Shown here: positions 45,660 to 56,128 of the stretch, in pieces
How the letters are laid out: every line of letters begins with the position of its first letter
Numbering within the stretch: the stretch's first letter is position 1
DNA from: Microcyclospora pomicola
Lineage: Eukaryota; Ascomycota; Dothideomycetes; Capnodiales
Reading direction: 5' to 3'
NCBI GenBank assembly: GCA_002786065.1
Contig: NHNY01000001.1
Span: forward strand, 2,046,001-2,110,000
DNA length: 64,000 nt
Position numbers and translations under genes: made by a program
Notes under the pieces: model-generated
Told to the model about the DNA's origin: nothing
What the model saw: only the letters and a program-made list of their open reading frames with translations
Databases searched by the model: none

Positions 45660-46082
45660 TTAGAAGATCCTCTCTGGAGTCATCTCTGTGGGTATTACCC
45701 GATCAATCACGAGTCCTTTGCGCAGCGTTGTACCATTCACAAGATAGCCTAAGGTATATTCTATTGCTTCCGCGGCTATGGCTCGTGTGGCGAACCACAC
45801 ATCAAAGACAGCGCTGTTTCGTAGCATATCAACGATGCTGATATCAGGACGGATACCGTGCCATGCTCGGGCCTGTGTTGACGAAGACGTTCATCAGTAA
45901 ATATATTGACAATCATTCAACAAGAGGCTGTGCATGAATGTTTTTGTCATACTGTGTTGGTAAGGCTCTTTAAATAGAGCTTCGATGTTGCTCTGCATGG
46001 CGTCTTGCCCGATCGGGACTGACGTCGATGCAAAACGTGTAGACAGCCGCATCCAAGCTTCGGTCTCCTGTGCCGTCGCCAT
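45660..46082 (-). CDS. possible small gene, 111 residues
   Basis: Tentative two-exon model: 46082-45953 and 45865-45660, intron of 87 bp (donor GTATGA, acceptor CCGAG), frame kept, 111 residues. The product starts MATAQETEAWMRL, has helical character (AVFDVWFATRAIAAEAIEY) and a strand-rich end (GLVIDRVIPTEM). No signal peptide or known motif. It would be divergent from the Crh gene, with 368 bp between. An opposing plus-strand frame overlaps its 3' end, so at most one is likely real. The acceptor is poor. Low confidence. Confidence 0.28.
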
Positions 46083-46450
46083 CGTTGCCTCTTGTTACAA
46101 CAGTACCACTCGGCTTTCTCTTCCTACATACCACCTCCCAACACCGCTCCTGTTCATCACCACACGCCCCAGCGAGGCACTCACATCTACGACGCTCATT
46201 CACCTATATTCTGCTCTGGTGTACGACAGTCCGAGAAGTCTATACCATCCATTCGTTGCGAGTGTCGCCCCAAACAACGATCACAACATTCTGCGATCCG
46301 CTCCCCGACGAGCCTTGGTCTACTACATACGGTTCGTGCGACGTCTTTGCACCACCTTCGAGCGCACTCGACCTGCGATAAAATCTTGTAATACCGGTCT
46401 TTACGCTTAATTCAGCCGTGGGCGCGTAACCGCGGCGAGATCGACCAGCC
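46083..46450. other. Crh gene promoter and leader, 368 bp
   Basis: Strongly pyrimidine-rich on the plus strand, as in leaders of highly expressed fungal genes. Open frames here are by-products of that composition. Confidence 0.45.
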
Positions 46451-47827
46451 ATGAAGTCGACGTACAGCGTCTCTGCTGCGCTTGTGGCCACATTTGCTCT
46501 GGCTGCAGCCGGCACAACCACTTGCGGCGATGGAACGAACTGCCCTGAAAGCGCGCCGTGCTGTTCGCAGTACGGCCAATGTGGTGTAGGCGCATACTGT
46601 TTGGGAGGCTGTGACCCGCAAAATTCCTATGATCTCGAGTCATGCGTGGCCGCACCTGTGTGCTCGGCCTCCAACTACGCTCTGGAATCCTTGAGCAACA
46701 TCCAGCCCAACACATACTACCTTGGCGACTCATCGAAAGCGAACTGGGTGAGCTCCGGCACGCCCGCGAATTACAACGATGGATCGGTCCTCCTCACGAT
46801 GGCGCCAAACACCGTCGGAACACTGCTGACCAGCACACACTACGTGTGGTATGGCAAGATCAGTGCGACCATGTCAACAAGTCAAGGGCAAGGTGTGGTC
46901 ACCGCGTTCATTCTGATGAGTGACGTCAAGGACGAGATCGACTTTGAATTCGTTGGTACAGATGTGTTGAGTGCGCAAAGCAACTACTACTTCCAGGGCA
47001 TCACAGATTGTAAGTCGACACGCCTCCATCCACGGCATATATCCGAGCTAACATTAAATGCAGATGACAACGAGGTCAACTTGACCACGACTGATACTCG
47101 CGAAAACACTCACACTTACACGTTCGACTGGACGCCCGATTCCATCACCTGGTCCATCGATGGCGTTGAGATGCGCACCAAGAAGAGGAGCGATACCTGG
47201 AATGCTACCACCGGTCAATACCACTTTCCGCAGACGCCTGCGCGCGTGCAGTTGTCACTTTGGCCTGCCGGGCTCTCCAGCAACGGTGAAGGCACGATCA
47301 ACTGGGCTGGCGGCCTTGTGGACTGGGACAGCCAGTACATGACGAATGGATACTACTACGCCATTGTCAATGATGTGACTGTTGAATGCTACGACCCGCC
47401 ATCCGGCTTCGACAACAATTTCGGCTCGAAATCGTACTATTACACTAGCCTTGCCGGTACCAATGATACTGTGGCCATAGGCAACAACAACACCATCTTG
47501 TCGTCGTTTTACGCTACAGGTGACAACCCCACATATGACCCAAACGCAAAGGCGAGCGCCAGTGGTAGTTCCGCTACGTCTACCCCAAGCGCAGATGTCG
47601 CCACCGTACCTGGCGTGTCTGGTGGAGGAGTGCGAGGCGATAGCGGTAGCTCGAGCAGCAGCAGCTCAAGCAGTTCGTCTGGAGACTCCAATTCATCTTC
47701 CTCGGGCACTACATCTACAACCTTCGTACAAGGAGACTCAGCTTCCGGAACGAGTGAGGCTTCGAAAGTGATGGCGGGTAGCGCGGTGGCGCTGTTGGGC
47801 TTCTTTGTTGCCGCACTAATGCTATGA
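46451..47827 (+). CDS. Crh-type GH16 cell-wall transglycosylase, GPI-anchored, with CBM18
   Basis: Cross-links chitin to beta-1,3/1,6-glucan at the cell wall (Crh1/Utr2 family). Exons 46451-47009 and 47064-47827; the 54-bp intron has a CTAAC branch and is stop-free and a multiple of three. 440 residues. In order: signal peptide (about 1-20), a chitin-binding CBM18 module with its Cys pattern (CGDGTNCPESAPCCSQYGQC), and the GH16 domain with catalytic DEIDFE at 161-166 (both Glu and the middle Asp present). Then FDWTPDSITWSIDG, GTINWAGG, a Ser-rich stalk (about 385-420) and a hydrophobic GPI-signal tail (AGSAVALLGFFVAALML). The presence of CBM18 places it with Utr2-like members. Several N-glycosylation sequons occur. 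All key residues are intact. Confidence 0.95.
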   Translation: MKSTYSVSAALVATFALAAAGTTTCGDGTNCPESAPCCSQYGQCGVGAYCLGGCDPQNSYDLESCVAAPVCSASNYALESLSNIQPNTYYLGDSSKANWVSSGTPANYNDGSVLLTMAPNTVGTLLTSTHYVWYGKISATMSTSQGQGVVTAFILMSDVKDEIDFEFVGTDVLSAQSNYYFQGITDCKSTRLHPRHISELTLNADDNEVNLTTTDTRENTHTYTFDWTPDSITWSIDGVEMRTKKRSDTWNATTGQYHFPQTPARVQLSLWPAGLSSNGEGTINWAGGLVDWDSQYMTNGYYYAIVNDVTVECYDPPSGFDNNFGSKSYYYTSLAGTNDTVAIGNNNTILSSFYATGDNPTYDPNAKASASGSSATSTPSADVATVPGVSGGGVRGDSGSSSSSSSSSSSGDSNSSSSGTTSTTFVQGDSASGTSEASKVMAGSAVALLGFFVAALML

Positions 47828-48247
47828 TCGCGAAGAGTCTTGACAATACTCAACATTTATAATGCCCTAACGGTTTTGATTTCGATCTTGCATTGCGAGC
47901 GTGTGGAGGTGCATATTGAAAACAGCACATTCGGCTGCCACACAAAAGCCCTTTCACCTGAAATTCATTTCCATTCTCTGACCAAGTGTGCATTTCTGTC
48001 CATTGATTATCGAGTGATCTGCTGTGTTTGCATGTGCTGAACCAACATGTGGTAGTAACTCTGTGACAACTCTGGATGACCAGCGTGCAGCCATCACGTG
48101 TGCCAAGATTTTGATCGGCCCACTCCGAACATCCCGCATCGAATTCGCAACCACAGCGACTTCGAGAATTGAAGATTGAGCAGACCCACGAATCAACACT
48201 GTCCCACTCCTCACCAAACCTCTCACACACACACAACCTCATCAAAC
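47828..48247. other. intergenic, 420 bp, RPS21 promoter
   Basis: Between the Crh and RPS21 genes on the same strand. A short CA repeat sits at about 48224-48235 in the RPS21 leader. No other element recognised. Confidence 0.45.
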
Positions 48248-48571
48248 ATGGAGAACGAACGTGGCGAGCTCGTCGACCTGTACGTTTTCCTCCACCGAGT
48301 CCCCCTCCACCGTCCAGCAGACTAACTCGACCTCTTCAACAGTTACGTCCCCCGCAAGTGCTCGGCGACGAACCGCATCATCAAAGCCAAGGACCACGCT
48401 TCCGTGCAACTGTCGGTCGCCAAGGTGGACGAGAACGGCCGCTACACGGGCGAGAACCAGGTGTACGCGCTGTGCGGCTTCGTGCGCGCCATGGGCGAGT
48501 CGGACGACTGCATCAACCGGTTGGCACAGCGGGACGGCTTCCTCAAGGGCGTGTGGAGCGCGTCGCGATAG
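48248..48571 (+). CDS. RPS21: 40S ribosomal protein S21 (eS21)
   Basis: Small-subunit cytosolic ribosomal protein. Exons 48248-48279 and 48343-48571 (63-bp intron) give 86 residues, the normal eS21 length. Seen: [11 protein letters not shown] in exon 1, then [39 protein letters not shown] and [14 protein letters not shown], ending VWSASR. The early phase-2 intron near the start codon is typical for fungal ribosomal protein genes. Nothing unusual. Confidence 0.97.
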
Positions 48572-50170
48572 ATGTGGTTTTTCTGGTCGGAAGGAGGGAG
48601 GGAGAAAGGATGGAGGGATGAAGTGAGGGGAGGACTGCGGGACGAGATGGGCAAGAGAATGCATTTGCACATGGCATGATGTGACACACGCCGCTTGATG
48701 GGAATATCGTGGCGCTGGAGCGTATGCTTGGGACGAGCTGCAGCCTGCGAGTCTTGCGGGTTGGGCTCGAGAAAGGCGCCTCGGCGACCACAAATGAAGA
48801 AACGTCCTTCAAATCCATCACGTCTTGAGCACTCGAGACTCACAATGAATCCCACTTCATCTGTCGTCTTTCAGACTTCTGAAGTGCCTTTCCTAGACTT
48901 CCCACGACGCTCTTCGAGGTCATGTTTCACCCTTTGTATCTTTCTCCCGAAACCATCTCGACGAGGATTTAAATCGCAGTTTAATATGTGACTGGGAAAT
49001 CCGCTCTCCTCAGTCATCAAATCAAAAATACGCTGCCGCTGAAAGACACTCCAATCTTGCCCCTTGCGCTTCGAACACTTCCAAATCGCACCTATCCCAG
49101 AGCAGCCATCCTCACGTCTGGCACATACATCAGCAAATACACCTCTTGCCATCTACCAGATCCCCAGAAACGTTTCCCTTCACGCTACTGCCTCGCCCAT
49201 CATCAAACCAACTACAACTCGTCGCTGTCAGTCTACTGATGCCCATATAGGCCCATTATGTGCTTGGCCCCTTTGTCTTTCACCACATCCTTCGCTCTGA
49301 ATACCCACAGGAACGTCGAACTCCACTAATCGAATTCGTGAAGTCAGCTGCCTCGCGCTGTCATCAGCTTGATTCGATGCAGCGAAATGTATTTACATAT
49401 CCATGCGGCTGCAGTGATCGATCTTCCTCTACTGTCCGTCAACACGACGCCCTTCAAAGGTCTATGTGATGGACGAGACTCTGCGAGAACTTTCCGCCGC
49501 CGCATCGAGCGTAGATGGGGAGGCTAGGTACCTTAGGATGTTACATGATACATGTATGTACTACTCTCTTCGCAGGTTATCTTGACATGAAATCTGTTCA
49601 CGCTCGTCCTTCGGTGATCAACACTCAATGACCATATTCGATGCTGAATCGTTTATATGTCCTATTCGAGACTGTAGAGGCAATAGTTCATGTCTAAGGT
49701 AGGTAGTGCTCGATGTGCAATACTCGTTGCCCAATACGCAATACCTCATACAACGCTCAATACCTTGCCTAATCCTCGCTTCCCAATAATTCATCGCCAG
49801 TATCCATGCCGCAAGGTGCAGTAGTATGTATGCACGTACAGCGTAGGATGCCGACCCCATCTCATCATGACTTTTCGAATTTGCGTAGGTATGCTGGATG
49901 CTAGACGATGTACTGAAAGCCGACGATGAGAGCGATGCTGAAGATACGTGAATTGTGTTGAGATCGAGAGGCGGCTTCGGTTTTGTTGAGTGATAGGGGG
50001 AAAATGCCGAAGGAGGGCGAAGAGATGGAAGAGTCAGCTCATCCAACTCCATATCTTATATATCTAGATGGATACATACATGCCCACTCAGGTGTATCTC
50101 CACCCCCGATCCCCTGCTCAAAGGTAATAGTATCCCGAAGTCCAGAACACACCTATCAAACCATTCCAGG

Positions 50171-50247
50171 GGAGATCCTGTAACTTGAGGACAGCAATAT
50201 CTCCCCATCCAGCAGAAAGGAGTTAAATATCCGCAAGCCAAGCAGAT
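50171..50247. repeat. diverged direct repeat, copy A
   Basis: About 77 bp beginning GGAGATCCTGTAACTTGAGG, repeated in the same orientation at 50465-50541. Most differences between the copies are transitions (C/T or A/G), which fits repeat-induced point mutation or simple age. No coding or mobile-element features. Confidence 0.7.
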
Positions 50248-50464
50248 CTCACTCGTAGCCAGTTCCACAACTCCGTCTCATGCCAACCTGCGTCGTGGAG
50301 CCAGTAGATCGTACCTTACCTACCTACCTACATAGCGAGGATGGTGGAGAAGAGTGCGTCGACGGAAGAAAGAAATAGAGACATAGATGAGGCGGCAGCT
50401 CGTGGACGTTCTGCGCACGGGATCTGGAAGTGACTACGGGAGACACCGCTCAGGTCATTTGGGT

Positions 50465-50541
50465 GGCGATCCTGTGATTTGAGGACAGTAATGTTTTTCC
50501 ATCCAGCAGACGGGAGGTAGATATTCGGATGGAAGGCAGAT
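50465..50541. repeat. diverged direct repeat, copy B
   Basis: Begins GGCGATCCTGTGATTTGAGG and ends at AGGCAGAT; partner of copy A, 294 bp downstream. It is followed directly by two short AGGCAGAT-NTNCAGAAG units, so the locus is locally repetitive. Confidence 0.7.
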
Positions 50542-50595
50542 GTTCAGAAGCGAGGCAGATATCCAGAAGGAAGGTAGAGGGCACTTGTACGAAGT

Positions 50596-50636
50596 TTCGT
50601 CGTGTCGCACCGTATCGTGTCGTTTCGTGTCGTGGA
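50596..50636. repeat. CGTGTCGT microsatellite-like run
   Basis: Degenerate tandem copies of an 8-10 bp unit (CGTGTCGT) over about 40 bp in non-coding DNA. No function apparent. Confidence 0.55.
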
Positions 50637-50973
50637 GTTCTCAGAGATGCTTATCAGTGTTCAGAGTTGAGATTGAAGCGATGCTCCTACGCCACACCAC
50701 CTCACCTCAACGAGATTAGCGTTTCCGGCAACAGAGGTTTGTAGTCGGGCAGACACAGTAACATAGCGGGGGATTTGCTTCGCAGGCCTGGGAGAGAAAG
50801 AGACGGAGAGAGGACAAAGGGACGATCCATGCTAATCAGTATACCTATATGTACACCATGAACCACACTCGCCTGGTCCAATTCTAGCTCCTACTCGTCG
50901 ACTGCACATATCCTTCATCCGCGTTGCGGCAACACCTCCCATCATACCTCGAATTTCCCATCAATACATCCAT

Positions 50974-51907
50974 CTATCGGTACTCAGGTCGCACAAAGTC
51001 GGCCATGGTCTTGGGCTCGCCCTCGTAGTTGTGCGCGCCGTCCGAGTCAGCGTGAACGTCGTGGTGGCCGTGGTCGTGGCCGTGGGCGTCCTCGGTCGGG
51101 CCGACGTACTCCATCGAGTACGCGGAGCCGCACTCCGGGCAGCGCTCGAGCGGGCGGTCGCGCGAGAGCGTCAGCCAGAGCACGACGTGGCTGTCGGCGG
51201 GGTAGCCGGTGCAGCCGACGTACTGCTCGTCGCCGAAGGAGCTGACGACGATCGGGTCCTTGACCGTGCCTGTTGTGGGTGAACCGTTGTCAGCAGGAAG
51301 CTTCAGCAGAAGCGGGCAGAAGCATTTCAGGCGGAGTCCACACTGCCTGCTGCTGCTGTGATAAAAGAGAAAACACATACCCTTGCGGCTGGCATCCAGC
51401 GGCCTCATATCGAAGATATCCACGCCCTGCATCTTGCCCAAAATCTCCAATCGCTCCAGACCCGTCGCCTGCTCGAGATCGGTGGGGATGGTACCGGGCT
51501 GAGCACCAGGGGGCATCAGATCCTCCATACTCTTGACATCTGCACCACGACACGAACATCGGTATCTCGTCAGCCAAACATCCAAAGAAAAACCCCCTCT
51601 CACCCAACACGCAAGTCGCGCGCGCATTTCCCACGGGTCGGTGTGATCTTACCCTCAAACTTCTTGACGCTGGTTTCCGCGGGGCTGCCGGCGCGAGCGT
51701 GCGAGTCCACTACAGGTTTCACCCCAAGATCAGTCTGTGTTCTTCTTCTTCATTTCTGCGTCCCGTCGGGCTTTCTCGGGAGTCGCAGGCTCGGTGATTG
51801 TGCGGGAACGTACGACGGGCGACGCTGGTTGCGAAGGTGCGCTGGACGGCCGGGCGGAACACTGCACGGCGGGCGAGTGCCGGCGCGGCTTTGCGGAAGA
51901 CTTGCAT
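50974..51907 (-). CDS. COX4: cytochrome c oxidase subunit 4 (COX4; COX5B-like)
   Basis: Nuclear-encoded zinc-binding subunit of respiratory complex IV on the matrix side of the inner mitochondrial membrane. Exons 51907-51814, 51709-51653, 51539-51381 and 51269-50974 sum to 606 bp, 201 residues, all in frame. Seen: an Arg/Ala-rich targeting peptide (MQVFRKAAPALARRAVFRP), ATGLERLEILGKMQGVDIFDM, VVSSFGDEQYVGCTGYP and RPLERCPECGSAY; the zinc ligands C...CPEC are present. A His/Asp-rich tail (HGHDHGHHDVH) follows and the protein ends TMADFVRPEYR. Introns are 104, 113 and 111 bp, twice the size of most in the window, each with a good CTGAT/CTGAC branch site. Intron 3 (111 bp) is stop-free and a multiple of three, so retention would insert 37 residues before the zinc site. 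Confidence 0.92.
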
Positions 51908-52406
51908 GGCGGTGGTAGGGTGGGTGGTGGTGTGGAGTGGAGAGCGAGGTGCGGAAGGAGAGGGAGTTTCAATGTCTCGGGTCGAAGCTTGCGTGAGGTC
52001 GAAGTTGGAGCTATCTTGTCATTGGTCCATGGACGTTGAATGCCTCAGGCATCAGCGACACAGTCACAACGACCTCACATCTGTAATGGTAAGGTAACAT
52101 CGGCATTTTTACACTTCGACTAAAGATAAAATCACATTTGATAATATGGAAACATTAGGGGATCGGAGGTTTGGAATTGCATTGCATTGCATCATACAAG
52201 TTCATTTTCGTCGTGTGCACGTTTGTTGAATTACAGCATTGCAACTGCCAGCACATCTATACAGTCCTCTCTCGCTTGTTGATCATTGCACGTAGCATCG
52301 TCAGCAAGCATGAGGTAGACCCTCGCTAAAAGCAGCTTGTGATTCCATCTGGGCACTAACCAGCGACGATTGTGCGGTGCGGTCGAATTTCACATCACAT
52401 ACCACT
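51908..52406. other. intergenic, 499 bp
   Basis: COX4 promoter side and UGP1 3' end, both genes on the minus strand. Contains a short TTGCATTGCATTGCAT run near 52178. Nothing else recognised. Confidence 0.5.
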
Positions 52407-54286
52407 CTAGTGCTCAAGCAGTCTCAAGCTGCCTTGCACGACGACGTTCTCGAGAATCGAACCTGGAGGCACGTCGATGGTGCTTCCCTCCGTAGCCACG
52501 ATGATGACAGTGCCCTTCATGACGACTCCACGCCCAAGGTTGACCGCACCTGTGATCGTGAGATGGTCGAGCTCCAGGATCTTCGGGATGGTCGGGATGC
52601 GTGACTGGAAGTTGGAGACCTTCTTGAAGTCGTTGCCGAGCTTGATGAGAGGAGCGGGGCCGAAGCGGTTGGGGTCCATCACGAGCTGACCGTGCTTGAG
52701 AGTGTACAAGTCCGACTTGACGAGCATCAGATCGGAGCAGGTCTTGACAGGCAAGAAGCGTCTGCGTGGGACGTTCACACCGTGTGCGTTGCTGAAGTGG
52801 CGGATGGCGGCACCGACAGCAGTCTCGAGCTGGACGATGCTAACGTCAGCCTCTCCCTTCTTGTCGGCCGGGATGCTCTTTCCGTTGGGGATGATCTCCA
52901 TGCTGAGCTCGTTGTTCTCCACCACACGCTTGACCGCGCGGAGGTTCATCCAGATGTTGTTGGTGTTGAAGTACTTGAACTTCTTGATCGACTTGAACTC
53001 GTTCACGTACTGCTTCGGCACCTGGGCGATTTCCAGTAGGCGAGCCTGGCCCTCGTAGTCGATGATGGTACCACCCTTGACATCAGCCTTGGTCTTGTCC
53101 GTAAGCTCCATGATGTATTCTGCTCTTGTCTCGACCATGTGCTGGAGGATGTTCAGATCGACGACGGCTCCCAGGTTGTCGGCGTTGGACAGGAAGAGGA
53201 TCTCGATGCCGCGCTCGAGAAGCTTGTCAAGGATCCCGGAGTTGTAGAGCGATTCGAAAACGTCACCGTGACCTGGTGGGTACCAGTCGGAGATTTGCGA
53301 GTCGGCGGACTTGGCGGCGGGGAGGAGCGAGTCCTTGAGGATACGAGGGTAGCGGGATTGGTTGAAGGTCATGATGTCGATGTTGTGGCCCTCGTACTTC
53401 TTGATGATGTTGGCGGTGTCGGCGTCGGTGTTGAAGGAGTTCATCAGGACGAAGGGGACGTTGACATCGTAGGTGCGGTTGAGGAACTCGATCTGGCGGA
53501 CGGACAAGTCGAGGAAGGACATGCCATCGCGCACCTCGATGACCGACTTGGGACCGACACAACCCATGGACGTACCAAGACCACCGTTGAGCTTCAGCAC
53601 GGCGAGCTTGTTGAGGAACTCGACTGATTCCGAGTTACCCAAGCTATTGTAGTCGACCACCTGCTCTGGCTTTGGGGGAGAAATGCGGGACCATTCGATC
53701 TCGTTGCCCTTGGCCTTGTCGTTCAAGTATCTGCGGAACAGCGAGAAGAAGTTGTCCATCTCGGTCTCGAATCGCTGGAAGTGGGGTCAGATGGGTCAGA
53801 GGGTGAGGGTGTCGTTCAGATCATACCTGCTTCTCCTTGGGGTCTTTGACGCCATCTGCCAGGCTGTTGAGGGCATTGCGCATTTGCGAGGCAGCAACGG
53901 ATGTGGAGGTGTTCTCGAAGGCCTAGATATGTTTGAGTCAATGGAGTGCTTCGGACTGTTTGCCTAGCCATAGTTGTTGCCAGAGTGCTCCAGTTGAGCA
54001 GTCATCGTGACCAGCCCCAACACATGTGCTCTGCAAGCACCTATCCACCACCATACACCCAGCACAGTGAACCCAGTTCTTCACCGCTTGAACAACCCAT
54101 GTCCACGTCTTGCCCTTCTCGCTGCCGCCACCGCTCTTCAAACATTAAGCACCTCCCAAAACACCCAAAAAAAAGAAGTCAACTCACCACATGAGACTGC
54201 GATTTGCCATGGTGTCTCTCAGCGCCCTCAGACGCGCCGTTGCCCGCCTTCAAGTGCGAAGGGATCGCCGCCTTTGGTTGAGCCAT
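52407..54286 (-). CDS. UGP1: UTP-glucose-1-phosphate uridylyltransferase
   Basis: Makes UDP-glucose from UTP and glucose-1-phosphate in the cytosol, feeding cell-wall glucan, glycogen, trehalose and glycosylation. Exons 54286-54188, 53922-53827 and 53774-52407; introns 265 and 52 bp; 520 residues, normal for the family. Seen: the N-terminal [13 protein letters not shown], the nucleotide loop [16 protein letters not shown], the substrate segment [25 protein letters not shown] (UDP-binding) and the C-terminal left-handed beta-helix ([22 protein letters not shown]) that drives octamer formation. The first intron, 265 bp, is long for this window and lies after codon 33; it starts GTGAGT and ends ATCTAG. 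All catalytic motifs are intact. Confidence 0.96.
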
Positions 54287-55220
54287 TGTCGGTTTGTGTG
54301 AGGTGAATTAGCAGTCTGAGATCTGTGTACGTGTGTTGTCTCGTCAGCAAGGTCGAATGGCCAGCTGATGTTATTATGGGAGAGTGAATGAAGTCGTGGA
54401 GAAGACTAGTAGGTTGTTTTGTGGAGTGTTTCGCTGGCTTGTGCCCGATGGTGGGGGAGCTGTCACTTACGTCAGGGCTCGAATTTCGAGGGCCAAATTC
54501 GACGGGAAGCAGCTGCAGGGTTTCGAAGTGGCGATACTGTAGTCACTGGTACGGGTACTTTTGGAGGGGACAAGGGAAGTATAGAAGAATGGGGAGGGAA
54601 GTGAAAGTGAGGAGAATGGATAGAGGATGTAGTTGCCAGGCCACAACGGTTGGGAGCTATGGACTTCTCGTCGGGATGTTATTCTACCTACCCAATGCAC
54701 TAATAAACCTGGGAAGTAACGGTGTGTAGTGGCATACGGTAGAGAATAATATCGAAAGACCTTGTCCTGCTGTGCAACGACATATTTCGCAGCGCGTGGA
54801 CCCTGTTGCGTTGAGGTCGGTTGAGTTTCACACAGCACCAACCACCGTCGATCGCCAGGCTGGAATCCCATCATCCACACTACACCGCATCTTCGTCTGC
54901 TCGTGATCGTTCTCGTCCTGCATTCTACCAAACTGATTATCCCTGCAACTCCTCGTGCGCTCCAATCAATGCTGAATGTGTCTCGTCGTGCTGGTGTTTG
55001 TGCTTGTGATTGCCGTGAGAGTCGCCGGTTGATGCCGCGGCCACGTGCATATTACCCATGTGGGCCATGTCTGGTGGACATAAGTATATACCCGTTGAAA
55101 TCGTCCCGGACGTTCGTGATGAAGACTGGTTTGCCGTGCAACAGAGCATATCCACCGCTGTCGATGTTAATTTGCTCTCATGCTTGATACTGGCCTTGAA
55201 ACAAAGACAGAGCTTGCCAC
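54287..55220. other. intergenic, 934 bp, UGP1 promoter
   Basis: Upstream of UGP1 and downstream of the FolB-like gene. Contains purine-rich sequence near 54540-54640. No recognised gene or repeat. Confidence 0.5.
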
Positions 55221-56128
55221 TCATTCGACCATCCCCGTGTAGGGCTTGATGATGTTGAGTTTGAGATTACCATCCAATGCTTCAACATAACTCCCAGGCA
55301 CTTGACGCAGTACCTCAACCGCAGGCGCATCTGCGAACACGATCGCTCGAGGTTTGGCCAGTCTCAGACGTACTTGCACGCCGGGCAGTGCTTGATCGAG
55401 CAGCTGCTCTCGTAACTCTTGGATCGTATGCTCCGCCAGAGACTCCAGCGTCTCGAATGATGTTGCTTCGATGATCTACCACCAGGTCAGTTGCAAGCTA
55501 GTAATCAGCAAAGGCTCCTCCAACGACAGACCTTTGCAACCAGCTGCTCGAGACGAAACACCTCCTGCGCCTCCGCACTCCATTGCCCCGTCACCCACAT
55601 CCCGACGACCAACGGCTGCCGTGCCCCCCTTTCACACGCGTTGACACCCACGAGCGTCATGATCTTGACGTCCTGCGCCTCGAACCCTCTCCGCACGCTC
55701 GTCTCCGCCCCTGCCTCGTCCCACTCCACACTCTCGACCATCACCACGCCACTCTCCGCATACATCCCCGCCTTGGGCAGCCGCATCTCCACCCTCGCCT
55801 TGCCCACCACAAACCGCCCATCATCCTTCCGCGCCATCTCCCGCACACACCCTCGCACGCTCCTCAGCACCTCCGCAGCCCCCAGCCCATCGACGCAAGC
55901 CTTCCGGATGCCCTTCGCCAAGTTACCGTAGTGGATCGTGCTGGCGTCCAACACATCAAGTGACGCCGCCGATTGGAAAGTGCCGCGCAGCTGCAGCGTG
56001 AGCGAGAGCACCGCCGGCTGCGCTTTGGGTAAGCCCCAGACATCCGGCGCGAGGACGGGGTGTGGGAGCGTCAGGTTGGTGATGGAGATTGTGTCCGCGT
56101 TGGGGATCGCGGCCAGTTGAGACGCCAT
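55221..56128 (-). CDS. dihydroneopterin aldolase-like (FolB-domain) protein
   Basis: Exons 56128-55532 and 55475-55221 (56-bp intron, phase 0) give 283 residues. The pattern is two tandem domains of the tunnelling-fold dihydroneopterin aldolase/epimerase type: domain 1 about residues 12-125 (DTISITNLTLPHPVLAPDVWG; LAKGIRKACVDGLG) and domain 2 about 150-275 (QDVKIMTLVGVNACERG; ESLAEHTIQELREQL). In folate synthesis such domains release glycolaldehyde from dihydroneopterin; in most fungi that step belongs to the trifunctional Fol1, so this shorter stand-alone protein may act elsewhere in pterin metabolism. I cannot confirm the catalytic Lys/Glu pair. The first start codon is well placed (ACCATGGCGTC-like on the coding strand). 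Confidence 0.8.

Larger units (their letters stand above)
48572..50973. other. intergenic between convergent genes, 2.4 kb, with small repeats
   Basis: 3' ends of RPS21 and COX4 converge here. It holds a diverged 77-bp direct repeat (50171-50247 and 50465-50541), a CGTGTCGT-type microsatellite near 50600 and TACCTACC runs near 50315. A minus-strand frame at 49618-50052 is doubtful. No transposon or RNA gene is seen. Confidence 0.55.

Noticed and set aside
45985-46410. Plus-strand open frame of 141 codons before the Crh gene
   Set aside because: Pyrimidine-rich leader sequence gives Ser/Thr/Leu runs in all three frames; no coding character.
49618-50052. Minus-strand open frame of 144 codons with a possible membrane helix
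   Set aside because: Ser/Thr-rich start, no recognisable domain, lies in repeat-bearing 3' intergenic DNA; not enough to call a gene.
53139-53627. Plus-strand open frame of 162 codons inside UGP1
   Set aside because: It is antisense to a strongly conserved UGP1 exon and results from that gene's codon bias.
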